Translations under genes and position numbers: made by a program
NCBI GenBank assembly: GCA_945947925.1
Contig: CAMEZU010000028.1
Span: 1-13,626, forward strand
DNA: 13,626 bases
DNA from: an uncultured Verrucomicrobiota bacterium
Lineage (GTDB): Bacteria; Verrucomicrobiota; Kiritimatiellia; RFP12; UBA1067
Reading direction: 5' to 3'
Part shown: positions 1-6,636 of the stretch, one piece after another
How positions within the stretch are numbered: the first letter of the stretch is position 1
How the letters are laid out: every line of letters begins with the position of its first letter
Notes under the pieces: generated by a model
Seen by the model: the letters and a program-made list of their open reading frames with translations, nothing else
The model's database searches: none
Told to the model about the DNA's origin: nothing

Positions 1-6
1 AAAGCA

Positions 7-609
7 ATGGAAATCGTTTGTCTTGACCTTGAAGGTGTTCTTGTTCCTGAAATCTGGATTGCGTTTGCCGAGGCGACCGGCATTCCCGAATTCCGCCGGA
101 CGACGCGTGACGAGCCGGATTATGACAAGCTCATGCACTACCGCATGGACCTTCTGGACCAGCACGGACTCAAGCTCAAGCAGATTCAGGAAGTGATCGG
201 CTCGATCCGTCCGCTCATCGGCGCGGAGGAGTTCCTCGAGCGCCTGCGCGAGCGCACGCAGGTTCTCATCCTGTCCGACACCTTCGACCAGTTCGGCCGT
301 CCGCTCATGAAGAAGCTCAACTGGCCGACGCTCTTCTGCAACTCGCTCACCGTCGACGAGACGGGTCGCGTGATCGGCTACAAGCTCCGCTGTCCGCAGA
401 CGAAGCTCACGACCGTGAAGGCGCTGCAGGCGTGCGGCTACGATACGATCGCCGCCGGCGACAGCTACAACGACCTCGGCATGATCAAGGCCTCCAAGGC
501 CGGCTTCCTGTTCCGCTCCACCGAGCAGATCAAGAAGGACAACCCCGACATCCCCGCCTTCGAGACGTACGACGAGTTCCTCGCCGCCATCGAAGCGAAT
601 CTGGGCTGA
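7..609 (+). CDS. thrH: ThrH: phosphoserine phosphatase / homoserine phosphotransferase (HAD family)
   Basis: A 200-residue HAD-superfamily enzyme, close to the roughly 205 residues of Pseudomonas ThrH, which it resembles along its whole length (opening MEIVCLDLEGVLVPEIWIAF). Known ThrH dephosphorylates phosphoserine and can pass the phosphate to homoserine, linking serine and threonine synthesis in the cytoplasm. Motif I is DLEG with nucleophile D7 and E9; Glu in place of the second Asp is typical of ThrH. Motif II is ILSDTFD (S90), and motif IV is AGDSYND (D152, D156). The ATG at 7 is supported by the family-typical N-terminus. Only six bases precede it in the window, so its ribosome site and promoter cannot be seen. 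It ends 5 nt before the amidase gene, so the two are probably co-transcribed, although no functional link between them is obvious. Confidence 0.93.
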   Translation: MEIVCLDLEGVLVPEIWIAFAEATGIPEFRRTTRDEPDYDKLMHYRMDLLDQHGLKLKQIQEVIGSIRPLIGAEEFLERLRERTQVLILSDTFDQFGRPLMKKLNWPTLFCNSLTVDETGRVIGYKLRCPQTKLTTVKALQACGYDTIAAGDSYNDLGMIKASKAGFLFRSTEQIKKDNPDIPAFETYDEFLAAIEANLG

Positions 610-614
610 CTCCC

Positions 615-1571
615 ATGCTGATTCCGACACTCCTCGCGGTCACCATCGCCTTTCCGAAGCCGGCGCAGATTCTGCCGCCAGTTGAGACGTGCTACATGAA
701 CGGCGCCGTGCCGCGGGGGGTGACGAACCTGACCGTCCAGGGAAAGTCCGTCGAGATCTACAAGACGGGAGGCTGGGTGACGATGCTCGACCTGCACGAA
801 GGCAGGAACGAGATCGAGATCGTCGCGGGCGACGTGACGACCAACGCGATCGTCACGGTCGAGAAAAAGCGTCCCCAAAAGCTCGATGCCGACGGGAAGC
901 CGATCGTGCCGCCGCCCCGAATCTACGAGAAGCTGCCGTATGCGAAGGACGAGGCCAGGCCGAAACCGGTCGGGAAGCGGCCCGAGGAAATCCTGGTCGT
1001 GCTCGATCCTGGACACGGCGGCGCCAAGGACACGGGCGCGATGAGTCCCCACGGACACTGCGAGAAGGACGCGAACCTGGCGCTCGCGAAGGAGGTGCGC
1101 CGGGCGCTCGAGGCGCGCGGCTACCGCGTGATGATGACGCGGGAGAAGGACGAGCCCGTCAACCTGATGGAGCGCGCCCGCCCGGCGTGCGAATACGACG
1201 CCGACGCGTTCATCTCGATCCATCACAACGCCCCCGGCTATACGACGGATCCGCGAAAGGTTCGCTACACGGCAGTCTACGAGTGGAACGCGATCGGCAA
1301 GGAACTGGCGTCCGCCGTCGCCGCCCGCATGGCCAAGGCGCTGGAAGGGGACATCCCCAGCAACGGCACGATGCACGCGAACTTCGCGGTCACGCGCAAT
1401 CCGCAGGTTCCGAGCTGTCTCATTGAGACGGACTTCATCACGACGCCCGAAGGCGAGTGGGCGATCTGGAACGCCCCCCGCCGCCGCAAGATCGCCGAGG
1501 CGATCGCCGAAGGCGTCTCGGATTGGTGTCGTGTGGATGGAGGGGTGGCCTCCTCGCCGCCCCAGGAGTAA
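615..1571 (+). CDS. Exported N-acetylmuramoyl-L-alanine amidase (Amidase_3, zinc)
   Basis: A 318-residue peptidoglycan hydrolase that should cut the amide bond between N-acetylmuramic acid and the stem peptide. The C-terminal Amidase_3 domain (about residues 125-300) carries the zinc ligands H134 (DPGHGG), E150 (HCEKDAN) and H203 (SIHHNA), and the catalytic Glu E271 (CLIETDF). A short hydrophobic N-terminus (LIPTLLAVTIAF) looks like a weak signal sequence. Residues of about 25-100 look like a beta-sandwich domain (VNG-type pattern: GAVPRGVTNLTVQGKSVEIY), unidentified. I chose the ATG at 615, not the longer open frame that starts inside thrH, because the upstream part is Arg-rich shadow sequence and the signal starts here. 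No clear Shine-Dalgarno is seen, so translation may be coupled to thrH. The last dozen residues are encoded by a GC hairpin and look like an added tail. Confidence 0.9.
   Translation: MLIPTLLAVTIAFPKPAQILPPVETCYMNGAVPRGVTNLTVQGKSVEIYKTGGWVTMLDLHEGRNEIEIVAGDVTTNAIVTVEKKRPQKLDADGKPIVPPPRIYEKLPYAKDEARPKPVGKRPEEILVVLDPGHGGAKDTGAMSPHGHCEKDANLALAKEVRRALEARGYRVMMTREKDEPVNLMERARPACEYDADAFISIHHNAPGYTTDPRKVRYTAVYEWNAIGKELASAVAARMAKALEGDIPSNGTMHANFAVTRNPQVPSCLIETDFITTPEGEWAIWNAPRRRKIAEAIAEGVSDWCRVDGGVASSPPQE
1541..1564 (+). repeat. GC-rich hairpin at the end of the amidase gene
   Basis: The arm GGGGTGGC (1542-1549) pairs with GCCGCCCC (1556-1563) across a 6-nt CTCCTC loop, giving 8 pairs with one G-T wobble. 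It encodes the non-conserved tail GVASSPP just before the stop. No T-run follows, so it is not a standard intrinsic terminator. It resembles the other G-run/C-run hairpins inside coding sequence at 1855-1878 and 7378-7399. Confidence 0.5.
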
Positions 1572-1605
1572 GGACGGTTGACCTTCTCGGCAGTACCAGG
1601 AGGAC

Positions 1606-1635
1606 TTGAAATTTAGACAAATCATTTGTCATAAT
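1606..1635 (+). promoter_or_regulatory. Promoter of the alpha-2-macroglobulin/pbpC unit
   Basis: A sigma-70-like promoter: TTGAAA (1606-1611), an 18-nt spacer, then CATAAT (1630-1635) preceded by TGT (1627-1629), an extended -10. The AT-rich patch stands out against the GC-rich surroundings. Transcription would start near 1642, leaving a leader of about 33 nt with the ribosome site AGAAAGGA at 1661-1668. Confidence 0.65.
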
Positions 1636-1640
1636 TTGTC
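1616..1640 (+). promoter_or_regulatory. Operator-like palindrome plus third half-site
   Basis: GACAAAT (1616-1622), a central C, and ATTTGTC (1624-1630) form a perfect 15-bp palindrome in the promoter spacer, touching the -10. ATTTGTC recurs at 1634-1640, exactly 10 bp (one helical turn) further on. Two in-phase half-sites plus a palindrome over the core promoter are what a repressor site looks like. The regulator is not in the window. Confidence 0.5.
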
Positions 1641-1649
1641 CTCTCGCCC

Positions 1650-1686
1650 GAGTAAGGGGTAGAAAGGATTTGTTATGGACAAGAAG
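1650..1686 (+). promoter_or_regulatory. Ribosome-binding leader shared with the aldolase gene
   Basis: GAGTAAGGGGTAGAAAGGA leads into ATG 1675. The AGAAAGGA at 1661-1668 is a good Shine-Dalgarno with 6 nt to the start, and supports this start codon. From 1666 the pattern GGATTTG-NN-ATGGACAAGAAG is repeated base for base (apart from NN) at the aldolase start (11177-11197), and GAGTA-GGG-GTAGAAA before it is also matched there. Confidence 0.6.
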
Positions 1687-4600
1687 AAATGTGCGGTTTT
1701 CGTTGCGATGACGCTCGGCGCTCTTGCGTTAATTGCAACTTCTGTTAGCACTTGTGTGCTTTATTCGAAAGTAAAGGCTCTTGAGGCGAGTCCGGGGAAT
1801 GAGGAGACGGAGGATTGCGTCTGCAGGGAAGCGGATGGCGCGGGCTCTGGCTCCAGGGGAGTCGAGGACGCCTCCCCTACGGGGAAAGCGGATGGCGCGG
1901 ACTCTGGCTGCAGGGGAGGTGAGGACGCTTCCCCTACGGAGAAGGTGCCGGATCCGCTGGAGATGCGGGTCATCGGGTGCTCTGCCCCCGCGTCCGGACG
2001 GGTCGAGGTGTTGCTTGAGGAGGATCCCGATCTCGAGGTCTTGTCTAACTATCTTTCCTTCGATCCCGAGCCGAACGGCAAGCCCCTCGTGACGTGCCAG
2101 CGCCGCTGGAACTGGAAGGTGGATCGGCGCGTGCCCGTGCTGACGGTCGAAGGCGACTTCCAGTACCGCACGAATACCGTCCTGCGCCTGCGCGCGGGGC
2201 TGCCGATCGCGAACGCCGCGTCGATGACCAACCGCGTCGTGAAGCCGCTGGCCGAGGACTATGTCTTTACCTTCAAGCGGGCGGACGAGCCGCCGCGCGT
2301 CGCGTTTGCGGACAAGGGCCGCTACCTGCCGCCGACCGGAGCGCGCGCCCTCGCGCTCACCACCGTCAACCTGCCGAAGGTTCGTGCTGCCATCCGCCGC
2401 CTGCCGCCCGCCAACATCGTCCCGATGCTCGCGCTCGAGGAAGAGGCCTATGACAAGATCAGCCTCCCCTGGGGCACCGGGGACAGCTTCGCCGCCGATC
2501 TCGCGGGCGAACCGTATGAGACGACCGTTGCGAATGCGAACCGCCTCAATACGGAGGAACGTAGCTCTCTCACGGTGACGGATACCGATTCGCCGGCGTT
2601 CACCAACGGCGTTTTCGTCATTCGGGTGGACAATGCGGCGGACAAGAAGGACGCTCGTCGCTGGTGGTCCGACTCGGACTCTTCCTGGAACCGCGTCGTC
2701 TGCGTGACCGACCTCGGCATCAGCGCGCGCCGCGTGAAGTCCGGCATCCTCGTCTGGACGAGCTCCCTCTCCCGCGGCACGCCCGTTGCCGGCGCGCAGG
2801 TCGAAGTCTACTCCACTGCCAACGTGCTCGTCGCAAAGGGCGTCACCAGCAACGAGGGCCTCTGCCTCTGCGAATCTGTCGCCAAGGGCGAGCCGTTCGC
2901 CGTTGTGGTGTCCGCCGCAGACGGATCGGACCGCTCGTTCATCGCGCTAACGGACCGGATGTCGGTCGACGAGACGCCCGTCTTGCAGCCCGAGCGCGAG
3001 GCGTATCTCAAGCCAGATGAGAGCACGGCCTTCATCTGGACCGAGCGCGGCATCTACCGTCACGACGAGCGCATCTTCCTTCAGGCGATTCTCCGCAACG
3101 GCACGGGCGAAGCGCCGAAGCCGTTCCCGCTCGAGCTCGTCCTGAAGAGTCCCAAGGGCAATGTCCTCGCCTCGCGCACCGTCATGCCGAACGAGGAAGG
3201 TGTCCTCTCGGACGAATCCTTCTGTGTCGACGCCGACCAGCCGAGCGGCGTCTGGATGTTCTGGCTCAAGACACCCGGCAAGGACGGGACCGTCCTCGGC
3301 AAGCGCACCGTCAAGATCGAGGAGTTCGCCCCGCCGCAGATCCGCGTCCGGGTGCAGGCCGCGAAGGACGTGAAGCCGCAGGACTTCTCCTTCGCCGTGA
3401 CGGCCGAACACCTCTACGGCGGACCCGCCAAGGATCTTGCTTCCGCGGGTGCCGTCCTGTTCGAGGACGCCCCGTTCGCGCCTGCCGGCTGGAAGGGATG
3501 GTCCTTCGGCGATCCCGACCGCGGACTCAAGCCGAGCTTCCGCGAACTCGACGGCGTCGCGCTCGACGAGAAGGGCGCCGCATCCTATGCCGCGCCCCTG
3601 TGGGCCGATTCCGGCAAGCCGAAGGCCGCCGTGCGCATCACTGCGCAGGGGACGGTGTTCGAGGACGGCGGACGTCCCGCCGTGGCGCGCGACACGGTGA
3701 TTGCCCACTATTATCCCTACTACATCGGTTCGACGCTGACGGACTGGGTCAGTCGTCCCCAGGTCGGACGCGCCGTGGTACGGCTCGCCTGCGTCGGCCC
3801 GGACGGCAAGCGCCTGACCGCCGAGAAAAAGCTCGAGGCGAAGCTGGAGCGCATCGACTCCGTCTACACCTATCGGAAGAACGATGAGGGCTGGACCACC
3901 TGGGACTGCGAGCACGTACGCGTGACCGTTGCCGAGAAGCTGCCGGTCGTGGTGCCGGCGGACGGCCTGGCCGCGTTCGCGCTGCCGACCGACCTCTGCG
4001 GCGACTATGTCGTGACGGTGACCGATCCGGTGACGGACGTCTCCTTCTCGAAGACCTTCTACCTCAGCGACTGGGGCGATTCGGAAGTCCGTGCGCCGCT
4101 GTCGAATCCGACGGCCGTCACCGTCAAGGCGGACAAGCCGTTCTACCGTCCGGGAGACGTCCCGAAGCTCGTCGTGAAGGCGCCGTTCGCCGGCACCGCG
4201 CTGATGACCGTCCTGCGTGACGACCTCGTCTATGCGAAGTCCCTGACGCTCACCAATGCGACGAGCGAAGTCGAACTCGCGCCCTGCGAGGCGGCGTGGG
4301 CGCCGAACGTCGAGGTGCGCTTCTCGGTCGTCAAGGCCGTCAAGCCGGGCGAGAAGGGCTTCACGACCCGTGCCCAGGGCGGTGCGACGATCGTCGTCCG
4401 CCGTTCCGAGAACGAGATTCCCGTTTCCGTGAAGTCCGTTCTTGCGCCTGCTGCGGACGGTGCGGACGCCGGGAGCGCTGTTACGGCCACGGTGTCCGCC
4501 CCGGGGGCGACGCATGCCGTGGTGACGCTGGTCGACGAGGGCATCAACATCCTGACGGACGAGAAGACGCCCGATCCGCTCGGTTTCTTTGCGAAGCCCC

Positions 4601-6636
4601 GCATCTGCTTCTATCCTGATGCCGCCTTCTACGATCTCTATCACCTGCTCCTCCCCGTTCTCGGCGAGGACGAGCTTCACGCGGGCGGCGTCAAGACGGG
4701 TGGCGACGGAGACGCCGGCCTGCTGGGCCGTGTGAGTCCTGTGCCGACGCGCCGCTTCAAGCCGCTCGCGCTCTGGCAGAAGGACGTTCCGGTCGCGGAC
4801 GGCAAGGCCGTCGTTACGTTCGCGCTCCCGGAGTTCGTCGGCGAGGTGCGCGTGACGGCCGTGGCGTGGTCCGACAAGGCCACGGGCTCCGCGTCCGTGC
4901 AGCAGAAGGTCTGTCCGAACCTCGTCATGCAGCCCGATGCGCCGCGCTTCGTCGCGCCCGGGGACACGTTCCGCGTGACGCTGCCGCTCGCCAACCGCTC
5001 GGAGTCGGACGGGGAGGTCGCCTACCGCATTGCCGATGCGACGGGCAAGACGATCGGCGAAGGCAAGGTGAGCCTCGGGAAGGGCGATTCCACCGTGATC
5101 AAGTGCGAGGCGACGGCGCCTGCGCAACCCGGTCCGTATCTCCTTGACTACACGGCCGAGGGCCTTGGCGAGCGCCATGCGAAGACGCTGGAGATCCCGG
5201 TCCGTCCCGCCGTGGCCTGGCAGGAAGCCTCGGGTGTCGTCAGCCTCGGCATCGGCGAATCCTGGACCTTTCCCAGGGCCGGTTCGCCCGAGGAGCCGTT
5301 CAAGGTCGATTACCACGTCTCCGGCTCGCGGATCGGCGAACTCCGCGGCGCGATGGAGTGGCTCGCCGACTATCCGCACGGCTGCCTCGAGCAGACCACG
5401 TCGCGCATCTTCCCGCTCATCGTCGGTGACGGCGTTCTCGCCGGCTGCTCGTCCGTGAAGGCGGTGAACCGGCTCAACTACGTCCGTGCCGGCGTGGCGC
5501 GCGTCGAGTCGATGGTGCGCGAGAGGGACTTCACGATGTGGCCTGACTGCAACGACGCGCCGTGGGACCGCGAAGTCTCGCTCTACGCGGCCCACTTCCT
5601 CATCGAGGCGGAGCGTTCGGGCGTCACCCTCGGAATCAATCCGCGCCATCGCGTGATGGGCTTCCTCGAGCGCTGGGCGCTCTCGTCGACGAACAGCGTC
5701 TCGGCCTACGCCTGTCATACGCTGGCGCTGGCGGGACGTCCCGCCAAGGACCGCATGCTTCGCCTCTACGACGACCGCGCGCAGCTCGACCTCCTCTCCC
5801 GCGCCCGCCTCGCACGGGCCTTCGTGGCGACCGCCGACCGGACGCGTGCGCAGGAGCTCATGAAGAACGCCGACGCGCCGGCGTCGGTTCGCGAAGCCGC
5901 GTTCCTGATGCTGGTGATCCTCGAGCTCGATCCGAACGACGCGCGTCTGCCGCGGCTCGTGAACTACCTGATGAAGAACCGTCCGGCGGCGCGTCTGTGC
6001 TGGGGAACGACCGGGGACAACGCCCATGCGCTTCTCGCGCTCGCGGCCTACTACAAGGCGCATCCGGTCCCGGACGGCAAGCCGGAGGTCCGCACCGTGG
6101 GGGATGCGCTCGTCAACGCGGGGCAGGTCCCGGCGTTCGTCACCTGGCGCACGCTGTCGCTGCCCGATCCGTCGGCGGTGAAGGCGGAGTCTCGCGGACT
6201 CTCCGTCAAGCGGGAATTCCTCACGGCCAAGGGCGAGCCCTACGATCTCGCCAAGGCGTCCTGCGGCGACCTGGTCATCGTCAGGCTCACGCTCTCGACG
6301 GATGTGGAGCGCGATCTCAACGATCTCGTCATCGAGGACCTCTTCCCCGGCGCGTTCGAGCCGGTCCACGGCGGCATCGACCTCAGCTCCGTCGCCTGGA
6401 TTCCCGGCAAGGACCGGCACGACTGGTGGGTGATGCGCTCCGACGCGCGCGACGACCGGATGCTCGTCTTCTCCAAGAAGTTCCATCTCAAGGCGAATGA
6501 AGAAGTTGCTTTCCATTATCAGGTCCGCGTGGTCTCGGCTGGCGCGTACGCGCTGCCGGGCGTGGCTGTTGACGCTATGTATCAGCCTGGGCTGCGCGCT
6601 CGTACTGGCGCTGACCGTCTCGTGGTTCGCGATTGA
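1675..6636 (+). CDS. yfhM: Bacterial alpha-2-macroglobulin (YfhM-like protease trap)
   Basis: A 1653-residue envelope protein of the large bacterial alpha-2-macroglobulin type. These proteins trap proteases covalently through an internal thioester, and are often encoded next to pbpC, as here. A hydrophobic segment (about residues 6-30) should anchor or export it; C27 follows VST, a poor lipobox, so lipidation is uncertain. Residues of about 39-90 form a Gly/Asp/Ser-rich linker built from two 19-residue repeats. A macroglobulin-like region follows with the signature ERGIYRHDERIFLQAILRNG (about residues 455-475). The thioester motif PHGCLEQTTS has C1237 and Q1240 intact, followed by the helical complement-like domain and a C-terminal receptor-type domain ending in DAMYQPGLRARTGADRLVV. 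The start is supported by a good ribosome site. The last 140 nt are shared, in another frame, with pbpC. Confidence 0.93.
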   Translation: MDKKKCAVFVAMTLGALALIATSVSTCVLYSKVKALEASPGNEETEDCVCREADGAGSGSRGVEDASPTGKADGADSGCRGGEDASPTEKVPDPLEMRVIGCSAPASGRVEVLLEEDPDLEVLSNYLSFDPEPNGKPLVTCQRRWNWKVDRRVPVLTVEGDFQYRTNTVLRLRAGLPIANAASMTNRVVKPLAEDYVFTFKRADEPPRVAFADKGRYLPPTGARALALTTVNLPKVRAAIRRLPPANIVPMLALEEEAYDKISLPWGTGDSFAADLAGEPYETTVANANRLNTEERSSLTVTDTDSPAFTNGVFVIRVDNAADKKDARRWWSDSDSSWNRVVCVTDLGISARRVKSGILVWTSSLSRGTPVAGAQVEVYSTANVLVAKGVTSNEGLCLCESVAKGEPFAVVVSAADGSDRSFIALTDRMSVDETPVLQPEREAYLKPDESTAFIWTERGIYRHDERIFLQAILRNGTGEAPKPFPLELVLKSPKGNVLASRTVMPNEEGVLSDESFCVDADQPSGVWMFWLKTPGKDGTVLGKRTVKIEEFAPPQIRVRVQAAKDVKPQDFSFAVTAEHLYGGPAKDLASAGAVLFEDAPFAPAGWKGWSFGDPDRGLKPSFRELDGVALDEKGAASYAAPLWADSGKPKAAVRITAQGTVFEDGGRPAVARDTVIAHYYPYYIGSTLTDWVSRPQVGRAVVRLACVGPDGKRLTAEKKLEAKLERIDSVYTYRKNDEGWTTWDCEHVRVTVAEKLPVVVPADGLAAFALPTDLCGDYVVTVTDPVTDVSFSKTFYLSDWGDSEVRAPLSNPTAVTVKADKPFYRPGDVPKLVVKAPFAGTALMTVLRDDLVYAKSLTLTNATSEVELAPCEAAWAPNVEVRFSVVKAVKPGEKGFTTRAQGGATIVVRRSENEIPVSVKSVLAPAADGADAGSAVTATVSAPGATHAVVTLVDEGINILTDEKTPDPLGFFAKPRICFYPDAAFYDLYHLLLPVLGEDELHAGGVKTGGDGDAGLLGRVSPVPTRRFKPLALWQKDVPVADGKAVVTFALPEFVGEVRVTAVAWSDKATGSASVQQKVCPNLVMQPDAPRFVAPGDTFRVTLPLANRSESDGEVAYRIADATGKTIGEGKVSLGKGDSTVIKCEATAPAQPGPYLLDYTAEGLGERHAKTLEIPVRPAVAWQEASGVVSLGIGESWTFPRAGSPEEPFKVDYHVSGSRIGELRGAMEWLADYPHGCLEQTTSRIFPLIVGDGVLAGCSSVKAVNRLNYVRAGVARVESMVRERDFTMWPDCNDAPWDREVSLYAAHFLIEAERSGVTLGINPRHRVMGFLERWALSSTNSVSAYACHTLALAGRPAKDRMLRLYDDRAQLDLLSRARLARAFVATADRTRAQELMKNADAPASVREAAFLMLVILELDPNDARLPRLVNYLMKNRPAARLCWGTTGDNAHALLALAAYYKAHPVPDGKPEVRTVGDALVNAGQVPAFVTWRTLSLPDPSAVKAESRGLSVKREFLTAKGEPYDLAKASCGDLVIVRLTLSTDVERDLNDLVIEDLFPGAFEPVHGGIDLSSVAWIPGKDRHDWWVMRSDARDDRMLVFSKKFHLKANEEVAFHYQVRVVSAGAYALPGVAVDAMYQPGLRARTGADRLVVRD
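1831..1944 (+). repeat. Two tandem 57-bp repeats in the macroglobulin linker
   Basis: The copies at 1831-1887 and 1888-1944 match at 50 of 57 positions by eye and stay in frame. Each encodes a 19-residue unit of the form ADGA-SG-RG-EDASPT-K. Copy 1 contains the inverted repeat AGGGGAG (1855-1861) and CTCCCCT (1872-1878); copy 2 keeps it imperfectly. The unit lies between the membrane segment and the first macroglobulin domain, where length is free to change. Confidence 0.8.

Noticed and set aside
432..614. Upstream extension of the amidase frame into thrH
   Set aside because: The added residues are Arg-rich shadow of thrH; the signal-like N-terminus begins at ATG 615.
1831..1944. CRISPR-like array in the 57-bp repeats
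   Set aside because: Only two adjacent copies, no spacers between them, and they are coding in frame.
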